Below are positions 1-8,849 of a stretch of 64,000 bases of DNA, in pieces. Both the position numbers and the translations under genes were made by a program. This stretch comes from Doryteuthis pealeii (lineage: Eukaryota; Mollusca; Cephalopoda; Myopsida; Loliginidae), in the NCBI GenBank assembly GCA_023376005.1, contig CM042181.1:1901133-1965132 (forward strand). The letters run 5' to 3'. A model generated the notes under the pieces. That model saw only the letters and a program-made list of their open reading frames with translations. It was not told where the DNA came from and did no database searches. The stretch's first letter is position 1; every line of letters begins with the position of its first letter.

Positions 1-214
1 GTAAGAGAAAAAAAGAGTGAGAGAGATCATGCCGACTCGAACCTGTATCAGCGATTTTGTGAGATAAAAAAATATTAGTTTAATATGTTATATAATTATC
101 TGTAGGTAATGCATTAAAAATTCAATGGATACTTTGTAAGGTCCGGGTTGATATTTTTCATCTTAACCAAGGCATTTTTTTTTTTGTCTTTTAATAAAGG
201 TATTTAATAATATT

Positions 215-1390
215 TCTATAAAAATGCATTGGAAATAGTTTTTTTACTATAAAAATGCATTGGAAATTATTTTTACAAAAATATGCATTGGAAATGATTT
301 TTACTATAAAACTGCATTGGAAATGATTTTTACTGCATTGGAAATGATTTTTACTATAAAAATGCATTGGAAATGATTTTTACTATAAAAATGCATTGGA
401 AATGATTTTTACTATAAAAATGCATTGGAAATGATTTACTATAAAAAATGCATTGGAAATGATTTTTACTATAAAAATGCATTGGAAATGATTTCTACTA
501 TAAAAATGCATTGGAAATTATTTCTACTATGAAAATACATTGGAAATAATTTTTACTATAAAAATGCATTGGAAATTATTTTTATTATGAAAATGCATTG
601 GAAATTATTTTTAATTATAAAAATGTATTGGAAAGGATTTTTCTATTAAAATGAATTGGGAATTATTTTTTTCCCATAAAAATGCATTAGAAATGATTTT
701 TATTATGAAAATACATTGGCTATGATTTTTACTATAAAAATGTATTGGAAATGATTTTTACTATAAAAATGCATTGGAAATGATTTTTACTATAAAAATG
801 CATTGGAAATGATTTTTACTATAAAAATGCATTGGAAATTATTTTTATTATGAAAATGCATTGGAAATTATTTTTACTATAAAAATTCATTGGAAATGAT
901 TTTTACTATAAAAATTCATTGGAAATAATTTTTTTTTTTTAATGCATTGCAAATGATTTTTATTATGAAAATGCATTGGAAATGATTTTTATTATGAAAA
1001 TGCATTGGAAATGATTTTTAACTATAAAAATGCATTGGAAATGATTTTTAACTATAAAAATGCATTGGAAATGATTTTTATTATGAAAATGCATTGGAAA
1101 TGATTTTTATTATGAAAATGCATTGGAAATGATTTTTATTATGAAAATGCATTGGAAATGATTTTTATTATGAAAATGCATTGGAAATGATTTTTTAACT
1201 ATAAAAATGCGTTGGAAAGGATTTTTTCTATTAAAATACATTGGGAATAAATTTTTTACTATAAAAATGCATTAGAAATATTATGAAAATACATTGGAAA
1301 TGATTTTTACTATAAAAATGCATTGGATATGATTTTTTGCTATAAAAATACATTAGACATTATTTTACTATAAGAATGCATATTGATTTT
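215..1390. repeat. 29-bp minisatellite array, first of three
   Basis: About 40 imperfect copies of a 29-bp unit built on TGCATTGGAAATGATTTTTA followed by CTATAAAAA. Variants (ATTATGAAA for ACTATAAAA, short T-run changes) are clustered, as expected from unequal exchange. The same family recurs at 24915-25850 and from 62870 to the window end, so it brackets both A/B gene segments. A diverged direct repeat flanks this array: about 33-75 (GACTCGAACCTGTATCAGC) and 1627-1672 (GACTCGATCCTGTATCGGC). The array may therefore lie inside a larger mobile element. No coding potential. Confidence 0.95.
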
Positions 1391-1757
1391 AAAAATTTTA
1401 TATGAAATATTTAAAACAAATTTAAAACATATATAATATATGCAACCAACACATAAAATTCTACAAAAACTTGTAAGGTCTAACTTATTGTATTCTTTTA
1501 TGAAATGTATTTAATAATTTATTTTATTTAGAACACATAATAGTTTCGTTTTTATAAATTTGACTTTATGCGTGAAAACGATTTCATAACTTAAATATTA
1601 AAAAAATATTTAATAATATTAAACACATCAAGTTGACTCGATCCTGTATCGGCTATTTTATAAGATCCGGGAAAAAAAACATCCAAACGAGTAATGATAG
1701 TCAAATCGATATGTGGAAATTAACGATGTTTTATTATGTCAATCTCCTTATGCTTTC
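1391..1757. other. AT-rich spacer, no gene seen
   Basis: AT-rich sequence with no open frame or recognisable element, apart from the right-hand flanking repeat of the minisatellite at 1627-1672. Confidence 0.6.
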
Positions 1758-1790
1758 GTTCAGTTCCGCTGTTGTGTGGAGGGTTAACTG

Positions 1791-1982
1791 AAAGATCAGG
1801 TATACACAAACAGGCCCCACACGACAGCGGAACTAAAAGAAGGCATCCGTAAAGAGATAACAGCTATTCCAGCTGATATGCTGAACCACACCTTACGTGA
1901 TATGAGAAATCGAGCTCTCGAATGTTTTCGTCATGATGGTGACCATCTCAAAGATATAATATTCAAAACTTTGATCATATAG
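1791..1982 (+). pseudogene. Transposase C-terminal fragment (Tc1/mariner-IS630 type)
   Basis: An open frame from 1791 to the TAG at 1980-1982 encodes 63 residues. They include EITAIPADMLNHTLRDMRN and ALECFRHDGDHLKDIIFKT, the kind of carboxy end found in Tc1/mariner-superfamily transposases (a short helix, then H-L-x-D-I-I-F-K). A TGA at 1788-1790 closes the frame upstream and no catalytic aspartates are present, so this is a 3' remnant. Bases 1762-1779 repeat 1817-1834 in inverted orientation with one mismatch, so part of the fragment was copied back in reverse. Family assignment is from memory of the C-terminal pattern only. Confidence 0.6.
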
Positions 1983-2101
1983 AAATTCCTGTGTATCAGT
2001 TCAGTAATAAATATACTTAGTACTCTGTGTCGTTTTTGTAATATGGGAAAATAGCATTTAAAATCTGTCCCATCATTATGGTCCACTCATATATATATTA
2101 T

Positions 2102-2561
2102 AGGTAATTTATGAGTAAGTGGGTCCCGGTCTCCCGCCTCAAAAACCGCTACCCGGTGACTATCAAAATAACAACCCCAGCTCGTCGTAATTCTTGTTTA
2201 TTTATCGTAATTTGTCGTAATTCTTGTTTAGATATGAAGATGGATATATATTTTGAATAGACTGAGATAGATAGATAAACAAACAAAATAATATAGATAG
2301 ATACGAGCAAATGGAGATAGTTATTTTCGATAAGTAAATGTCTTTTTTTGTCGTAATTCTGTTTATTTAAACTAAAAACAAGACATTAAACAAACATGAA
2401 TAAAAAAATCTTAGTATTTAAAGTAATATAGATAAATATGAACAAATTGAGAAAGATAGATAGATGGATAGTTTTGAATAGACTGAGCTGGGTTGTTATT
2501 TTAAGTCACCGGGCAGCAACTCTTGAAGCAGGAGACCGTGACGCACTTCCTCATAAATTAC

Positions 2562-2563
<2 letters not shown>
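2102..2563. mobile_element. MITE with ~82-bp terminal inverted repeats
   Basis: The first ~82 bases (2102-2184) are an imperfect inverted copy of the last ~82 (2481-2563). Outer ends are AGGTAATTTATGAG and CTCATAAATTACCT. Both sides are TA-rich, compatible with TA target use. The ~300-bp interior has TAGATAGA microsatellite and two direct copies of TTTTGAATAGACTGAG, and no open frame. A non-autonomous DNA transposon is the simplest reading. It lies outside the duplicated units. Confidence 0.75.

Positions 2564-2565
<2 letters not shown>

Positions 2566-2604
<39 letters not shown>
2566..2604. repeat. (TA)n tract
   Basis: Pure TA dinucleotide run. It is also the target into which the 3' end of the adjacent Helitron-like element inserted. 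Confidence 0.95.
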
Positions 2605-2605
<1 letters not shown>

Positions 2606-3239
2606 TAGCAAATATATGCACCCTCCGGGTGCAAGTATTTAAGTTTTAATATAATAAAATATCATATTAAATTAGAAAGGCTAATGAAACTGAATAAGAA
2701 TGCAGATAAAAAGATTTGGAACAGAGGGGGTATGATTGAAAAATAGAACAAATTTGAAACAACTATTCCATCATTTTCCGTTACTCCCCTCTTTCATTGG
2801 TAAATTTACCTAATTTAACTATTTAGTTAAATTAGGAAATAAAGAATAAAATGACAGTTATTTTTTCTTGTTAATGGATTTCATTTAAGATTCATTGAAG
2901 AGATTTTTGCTTATATTCATTAAAATAAAACAAACAATTAGAAATCAATACTAAGCACATATTTAATAAAATCACATTTTTAAATTCAATATGCAAATTA
3001 GCCTTCCCATTCACACTGTAAACCGCTACTTTTTGTATATACAAATACAATTGCATGTTATTTGTATGTAAATATGGACAACACTAATAAAAAGGTGAAT
3101 CAATTTTATTAATAATTAAGGTTTAAATAAAAATAAAATCATGGAGAATGTGATGTAAATAACGAAGGGAATTGTGACTTGAGTAGTAATATAGTTTCGG
3201 TTACAGACAGAAAAACACACAATCTCCATTATAATAAGA
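2605..3239 (-). mobile_element. Helitron-like element, family 1, both ends visible
   Basis: Read on the minus strand it starts TCTTATTATAATGGAGA at 3239, preceded by A. It ends with a perfect hairpin GCACCC-GGA-GGGTGC, an ~9-base spacer and CTAG at 2608-2605, followed by T. A 5' TC, a 3' hairpin just before CTRR and insertion between A and T without target duplication are the hallmarks of Helitrons. At 635 bp with no helicase frame it is non-autonomous. A second copy at 53611-54229 has the same two ends in unrelated flanks, which confirms the boundaries. The 5' end sits inside the coding region of FEM1-like gene A1. Confidence 0.8.
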
Positions 3240-4860
3240 TATCGTCTATAGTGAGAAAAACCTTCTGTTTCAAACATCAGGACGGCATCCGAAAGCAGCA
3301 AAAATGTCTAAGACTTCCTTGAGATTATCTTTAGGTACATACTCAAGAACATACAAGACTGGGGTCTTATCGCGTTGGTCTTTGGATTTGATGTCAGCTC
3401 CAGATTCAAGAAGGAATCGAAGGAGCTCAACCGATTTCACTGGTTCTTGCTCTATCATAACAATTGTGCGGTGCAATAGAGACTGATATTTCATGAGTCG
3501 TATATCCTCTTTGATAACCTTTTTAACTTCGCTCTAAATTGGTCGAAACCCGGGGTGAACAATAGCTTAGTTTTGCTTGTCGCTGTCATGTTCAGGAAAC
3601 TGTCCACCATATCGGAATAATATCTATCCACAAAATAGGGATATCTCTGTATATCGTATTTCACCGTATACCACAATTTCACAGCTGTCCGCGCTATTAT
3701 TTTGAAGATTGCAAAACCGCCGTTTTCAGAAAAGATTGAACCGCTGTGTTTGGCAATTGCAGAGAAAACATCTCCAAAGAACGACAAAGTGGTCCCCACA
3801 AAAGACGTCTGGTGGCAATAGTCCTGGATATGATCGACCAACTGTTTAACCTTCTCCATACGGTCTACCTTTTCGGCAATCAGTGCCGTTTGTAGAACTA
3901 GCTGCATATAGATTCTGTTATTTCTTCCCATGATCCTTTCAACGACCAGAAGACCCTGGAATGCAAGACGTAAAGGATCGTCTAGAAGACTTTCCAATTC
4001 CCAGCAACATGTATGTCGTCTCATTTCCAATGCTTGTTTCCAACTGTTTATATACGGCTGTTGATCACACACACCACTGGAATTCATGATTTCTAAGCCC
4101 TCAATCCTCTCTAACGTAGAATAATTGGGATTTTTAACGAGATATTCAAATATCGGGAGGTTTACATATATAGCAGTGCAAAGAAGTGGGGTTACGCCAT
4201 CGTGGGTCGTCATTTTAATATCAGCACCGGCATTAACTAATACGATTACGCTCTCTATACGATTCCAGGCAACCGCTAAATGAAGGGCCGTAAACCCGTC
4301 TTCGTCCTGGATGTTAACCTTCGCGCCCTGACTGGTCAGAAAACTGCATATTTCACTATCGGCATACGAACACATTAAAGGGGTCCTTCCATTTACGGAG
4401 GGTTGATTAATATCGGCTTTCTGAGCTACGATAGTTTTCACTGCTATTAGATTATGACTGAATATAGCAACCATAAGCGCGGTTAAGGGCCCGCTGATGT
4501 TTTCGTTGATATCGGGGAGGTACTGCAGGATCATGTCGACCAGCGTTGGGTTGCCGGTCTCTATAGCGGCAAGAAATGGGTGCCGGGTGTATTTCCAGTT
4601 GAGGCTCATTTGGGGAGCTCCCTGAAGGAGTGAAATGTCGAGCAGGTAGCGGCATATGTCGACACGGTTATTGTAGACCGCCATATATAGCGGCGTGCAA
4701 CCATTTAGTGTGGAATTTAAGATCCTGATGCACTGCTGGGGTTTAAGTTTTTTTAAGGTTTTCTTGAGCTCGTCCAAGGAATTTGATTCGCTTAATCGGA
4801 AGATTCGGTTGAGCAACTGTTTTTTGGATTTTCGGTTAAGGGTCACGTCGTATAAATATG
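3240..4860 (-). pseudogene. fem1-like: FEM1-like ankyrin protein A1, main exon (frameshifted, C-terminus lost)
   Basis: Homologous to B1. Splice acceptor TTCTTTTCTTGCAG ends at 4861. The exon opens CA-TAT-TTA-TAC-GAC-GTG, so joining to ATGGCTGAAG gives M-A-E-A-Y-L-Y-D-V. Six or so ankyrin repeats (for example NGCTPLYMAVYNNRVDICRY, GFTALHLAVAWNRIESVIVL) are followed by the FEM1 landmarks ERIEGLEIM and LAFQGLLVVERIMG. Three defects: a 63-bp in-frame deletion in the linker near 4000 relative to A2; a one-base loss near 3530 after which the frame resumes at KYQSLLHRTIVMIEQEP; and another shift near 3270, after which ETEGFSHYRR is readable up to the Helitron-like element at 3239. The C-terminal box is absent. 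FEM1 proteins are CUL2 substrate receptors; this copy would lack the cullin-binding end. Confidence 0.8.
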
Positions 4861-4911
4861 CTGCAAGAAAAGAACAGAATTAATTATGAGATAGAGGGAT
4901 GCTGTTTCTCT

Positions 4912-5838
4912 TAATTTTTTTTAGATGAGGCTTGGTGATTTGGATTATTTGGACTATTGTCCTCATCTTTATTGTTATCTACACTATTTCTCTGAATTTT
5001 TTAGATGAGGCTTGGTGATTTGGATTATTTGGATTATTCGGACTATTGTCCTCATCTTTATTGTTATATACACTATTTCTCTGAATTTTTAAGATGAGGC
5101 TTGGTGATTTGGATTATTCGGACTATTGTCTCATCTTTATTGTTATATACACCATTTCTCTGAATTTTTAAGATGAGGCTTGGTGATTTGGATTATTTGG
5201 ATTATTCGGACTATTGTCCTCATCTTTATTGTTATCTACACTATTTCTCTGAATTTTTTAGATGAGGCTTGGTGATTTGGATTATTCGGACTATTGTCCT
5301 CATCTTTATTGTTATATACACCATTTCTCTGAATTTTTAAGATGAGGCTTGGTGATTTGGATTATTTGGATTATTCGGACTATTGTCCTCATCTTTATTG
5401 TTATCTACACTATTTCTCTGAATTTTTTAGATGAGGCTTGGTGATTTGGATTATTCGGACTATTGTCCTCATCTTTATTGTTATATACACCATTTCTCTG
5501 AATTTTTAAGATGAGGCTTAGTGATTTGGATTATTTGGATTATTCGGACTATTGTCCTCATCTTTATTGTTATATACACTATTTCTCTGAATTTTTTAGA
5601 TGAGGCTTGGTGATTTGGATTATTCGGACTATTGTCCTCATCTTTATTGTTATATACACCATTTCTCTGAATTTTTAAGATAAGGCTTGGTGATTTGGAT
5701 TATTCGGACTATTGTCCTCATCTTTATTGTTATCTACACTATTTCTCTGATTTTTTTAGATGAGGCTTGGTGATTTGGATTATCTGCATTATTCGGCCTA
5801 TTGTCCTCATCTTTATTGTTATCTACACTATTTCACGC
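4912..5838. repeat. ~85-bp hairpin minisatellite, about 11 units
   Basis: Units of 77-92 bp begin AGATGAGGCTTGGTGATTTG and contain CCTCATCT, the exact reverse complement of the first eight bases, so every unit can fold on itself. Differences are mainly the number of GGATTATTT blocks. The third A-unit has only about three units (43440-43700). Inverted single copies lie at 6420-6500. Intronic to gene A1. Confidence 0.9.
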
Positions 5839-6334
5839 CTCTACCCCAGCTATGCTTAGTGGAAGGAGGACAGGCTCCCGATTATGACAAGAAGGTTCGT
5901 GTGTCCGAAAAGATTTCCGAGTTCGAAAAGAAATACCTGAAGAAGACCGGAGGGCACATCGGCCGAAACGTTGTACAGATAACAGTGAAGATGAGGACAA
6001 TAGACCGAATAATACAGATAATACTAGAGGGGGTGCTGGTTGGTTGGATTTTACGGCATGTCAACACATTTCGTCAATGAGGCTTGACGATTCGTATTAT
6101 CTGCATTATTCGGACTTTTATTCTCATCTTCATTGTTATATATACAACGTTTCGGCAGATGTGTCCCCCGGACTTCTTCAGTTGTACAGATAGCAATGTC
6201 GTAATCGGGAGCCATCACGTAACTTTGATCTTAACCCTTTATTCAGTACGCGGAGGTATCCTGTTCTCATTCCGCTAACCATAGCTAGGGTAAAGGCATT
6301 ATGCTGTGTTAATTATTATTCTATGTTACTGCTG
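5839..6334 (+). other. Unclassified repeat-derived stretch with a short open frame
   Basis: A frame crossing 5839-6080 encodes a lysine-rich stretch containing DYDKKVRVSEKISEFEKKYL and KKTGGHIGRNVVQI. It looks more protein-like than its surroundings, but I do not recognise it. It continues out of the hairpin minisatellite and runs into GATGAGGACAATAGACCGAA, an inverted piece of that repeat, then a LINE-type 3' end (TTTTACGGCATGTCAACAC). Most likely a fossil transposon fragment inside the intron of A1; a duplicate is at 43684-44190. Confidence 0.35.
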
Positions 6335-6425
6335 CCCCTGACCAGGATTGAACCTGTAGTCCAGAGATAATTGTCTCTTAGAACTGTCTTAAGCTAATTC
6401 CTTTAATCATTAGACCATGTGTTCA
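6335..6425 (-). repeat. tRNA-like SINE head
   Basis: On the minus strand the sequence has a box-A-like TGGTCTAATGATTAAAGG and, about 60 bases on, a box-B-like GGTTCAATCC, in the order and spacing of an RNA polymerase III tRNA-type promoter. The cloverleaf is imperfect and the flanks repeat in the duplicate (44198-44290), so a tRNA-derived SINE or tRNA relic is more likely than a working tRNA. Confidence 0.45.
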
Positions 6426-6519
6426 ATGAAGATGAGGACAATCGTCCGAATAATGCAGATAATAGTAATCAAGCCCCATCTAAAAAATTCAGAGAAATAA
6501 ATAGTATATGTTAAATATC

Positions 6520-6949
6520 TCTTTATACATATATAAAGGGCAGTTGTGTATATGTGTATGTCCGGAGGAAACTTCGAAAATAAAACAATTAACGACAAAG
6601 TAAATATATATATATATATATACATTCATTATCACCAGGGCTTAGTTTTTTAGTAAAAATAATGAAGATTTTATTTATGTTTGGGAAGATATTTAAAAAT
6701 TAAAATTTCTATAGTAACAGAAGGTAATTGAAATATGATGTTGATTGATTGAATTAATAGCCTCATTTATATTGTATTTTTTTTAACTGTAAATTATTGA
6801 ATTAAAATTTCTTACTATATTGTTATATATTTACGTGGGATCTTATGGGGCATCCGGTGAGGATCTAACTTGTGATAAGTATTAATGGATCTGTGAGACT
6901 AACTTTTACTCGCCACCCTTACCAGGCGACGCCGGGTAGCCACTTCTAG
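6520..6949 (+). mobile_element. Helitron-like element, family 2
   Basis: Starts near TCTTTATACATATATAAAGG, which contains a CTTTATA/TATAAAG hairpin, and runs through a conserved block with GTATGTCCGGAGGAAACTTC. It then has an internal (TA)n tract and a second conserved block (CACCAGGGCTTAGTTTTT). It ends with the hairpin TACC-A-GGC-GAC-GCC-G-GGTA, a short spacer and CTAG at 6946-6949, followed by T. No coding capacity. The next copy of the family starts at the same CTAG. The start is approximate (a few bases). Confidence 0.7.
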
Positions 6950-7024
6950 TACATATATAAAGGACAGTTGTATGAATCTGTATGCCCGGAGGAAACTTCA
7001 AAAATAAAACAATTAACGACAAAG

Positions 7025-7073
<49 letters not shown>

Positions 7074-7360
7074 TTAAATACCACCAGGGCTTGGTTTTTG
7101 AACAAAAATAATGAGGATTTCATCTATATTCGTGAAGATAATTAACAAATGAAATTTAAATAACAGCATGGAATCTTTTGAATTTAGTATTTTAAATAGG
7201 AGACATTAATTTTTCTTTTCAGATTGTCTTTTTTTACATATGGATTTTAATGGGGTATCCTGTGGGAATCCATCTAGCCATTCAACAATAATGGATCTGT
7301 GAGACTTCCTTTTTTACCGCTCCCCTTCTGCCCAGGCGACGCCGGGTAGCCGCTTCAAGG
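6950..7360 (+). mobile_element. Helitron-like element, family 2, second tandem copy
   Basis: Begins immediately at the end of the previous copy (TACATATATAAAGGACAG) and has the same two conserved blocks around (TA)n(CA)n. Its 3' hairpin CCCAGGCGACGCCGGG at about 7333-7348 is intact, but the terminus reads GCTTCAAGG rather than CTAG, so the extreme end is altered or truncated. Confidence 0.65.
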
Positions 7361-7384
7361 AGATCATATAAGGGTATTTGCCTG

Positions 7385-7565
7385 CTCATCCCACTTATGA
7401 GGGCTGGACACAAGGTCTCGTTTTTACGTGGGCACATAAAAATTGCGTCGATTTTGGGGGATGATGGCCCCCTGGGATCGACGCTATTAATTGTACCTCA
7501 CCGGTCCAGAGGTCGAAGCACACTGGACCCCCAGCCGAGGCCGGGTATAGAAGGTAAGTCTCAAA
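7385..7565 (+). repeat. GC-rich structured repeat, unit 1
   Basis: A GC-rich island in AT-rich DNA carrying GCGTCGAT at ~7445 and the inverted GGGATCGACGC at ~7474, with GGGGGA and GGCCCCCTGGG between. Related to the larger units at 8045-8640. The third A-unit has two tandem copies of this block (45245-45605); this one has a single copy. Apparent open frames here carry no recognisable protein. Confidence 0.7.
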
Positions 7566-7684
7566 GCATAGAATCTGGAACAGATACTACACTTTGATCC
7601 TTCCTTAGTCCAGAAAGGTAAGAAGATACATGATGATAACCTTTACAGAAATCAAATAGTCGAGTGAAGATATTTTGGTACCAT

Positions 7685-7866
7685 TATAGTTTGTGGCCTA
7701 CGAAATCATGTCTCTCTTATAGTATGTGGCCTACAAAATCATGTCTCTCTTATAGTATGTGGCCTACAAAATCATGTCTCTCTTATAGAATGTGGCCTAC
7801 GAAATCATGTCTCTCTTATAGAATGTGGCCTACGAAATCATGTCTCTCTTATAGTATGTGGCCAAC
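7685..7866 (+). repeat. 33-bp minisatellite, about 6 units
   Basis: Units read ATGTGGCCTACGAAATCATG then TCTCTCTTATAGA. Because 33 is divisible by three, the frame stays open and yields an 11-residue repeat (MWPTKSCLSYR); this is an arithmetic side effect, not evidence of a gene. The equivalents hold about 16 units (45742-46285) and about 18 (34065-34685). Confidence 0.95.
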
Positions 7867-8044
7867 CCTAAAAAAACATATTAAAAGGTTATAATAATAA
7901 CTACTAATCCTAACCCTATTTCAGAATTTTAGAATAGTTTAGAATTAAATAGATCTGTTTCAAATAAATTATGGAGAAATTTTTTTTTTAATTATTCTTA
8001 CTTACTATATACAACTTATGACTGAATTGCGTGATATTTACCAC

Positions 8045-8640
8045 GAACCCCACGTGTACGGCTAGGCACAATGCCCTATTAATGTGGGACCACCCACAAG
8101 CCGAGACTCATTGGTGACGGGTGCAATAAACGCGTTGATACCGTCGGCATTCACCCTCAAAGGAGTGGTGCCCCAGGCACTCGGCAATAAACCCAGCCCT
8201 GTCCCTTTAAATCAAGGGGGCGGGTGTTGCCCGGGGGTGCCCCTCCCCCTGGGATCAACAATAATAGCTTGTAAGATCCAAGGCCGAAGCCACTGGACCC
8301 CACTCTGAAGAGCTGGATTGCATTTATTGAAATTGAATATATGATATTTACCGCGTACCCCACTTGTACAGGTCAGGCACAAAGTCCCTATTAACGTGGG
8401 ACCACCCACAAGCCGAAGCTCATGGAGTGGCAGGTGAAAAAATTGCGTCGATCCCGTCGGCATTCCCCCTCAAGGGGGGCGCCTCAGGCGCAGGGCAATA
8501 AACCCAGCCCTGCCCCTTTAAATCGAGGGGGCAGGTGTTGCCTGGGGGGATGGCCCCCTGGGATCGACGCTATTAACTTGTAAAGATCCAGGGCCGAAGC
8601 CACTGGACCCCACTCTGAAGAGCTGGATTGCATTTATTGA
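8045..8640 (+). repeat. GC-rich structured repeat, units 2 and 3
   Basis: Two ~290-bp units, each starting near ACCCCAC(T/G)TGTAC and ending in the same tail (CACTCTGAAGAGCTGGATTG). Each contains an inverted pair that brackets nested GC hairpins: GCGTTGATACC (8132) with GGGATCAAC (8251) in unit 2, and GCGTCGATCCC (8445) with GGGATCGACGC (8560) in unit 3. The C-to-T and G-to-A differences between units preserve pairing. Reverse-orientation pieces lie at 23695-23835. Class unknown; a SINE or foldback element is possible. Confidence 0.7.
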
Positions 8641-8839
8641 AATTGAATATATGTGAAAAATAATATATTACCTACTACTTATATCTATACTCTTACTGAG
8701 GTAGGGCACATTCAAACCGGCGAGGCCACATGTTATAACATAATCTAAAAGGTAGGCCATATATAATAACGGCACATCTTTTAGAATGTCTTCAAATCCA
8801 GATTTAAATGAAAGGAAAAAAAACTCGAAAATAACTTAC

Positions 8840-8849
8840 CTTCAGCCAT
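8840..8849 (-). CDS. fem1-like: FEM1-like gene A1, first coding exon (10 nt)
   Basis: On the minus strand the sequence reads ATG GCT GAA G then GTAAGT, a start codon, three codons plus one base, and a consensus 5' splice site. Joined to the CA that opens the exon at 4860 it gives GCA (Ala) in frame with the ankyrin reading frame. The same ten bases with the same donor occur at 24545 (B1), 47260 (A2) and 62495 (B2), each 3.7-4.0 kb upstream of its main exon. The 5' UTR boundary upstream cannot be placed. Confidence 0.75.

Larger units (their letters stand above)
4861..8839 (-). other. Intron of gene A1 (3979 bp)
   Basis: Bounded by donor GTAAGTTATTTTC at 8839 and a pyrimidine-rich acceptor ending TTGCAG at 4861. 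Paralogous introns are of similar size (3854 bp in B1, 3860 in A2, 3748 in B2) and the same phase. It is filled by the ~85-bp minisatellite, two Helitron-like elements, GC-rich repeats and the 33-bp array listed separately. Confidence 0.75.

Noticed and set aside
7664..7894. Open frame of 11-residue repeats (MWPTKSCLSYR), and longer ones at 45714-46302
   Set aside because: The frame is open only because the minisatellite period (33) is a multiple of three; there is no start context, no conservation beyond the DNA repeat, and two frames are open at once in the larger array.
8084..8463. Several open frames on both strands in the GC-rich repeat
   Set aside because: GC-rich DNA has few stops by chance; overlapping frames on both strands, no domain, and the DNA structure explains the conservation better.
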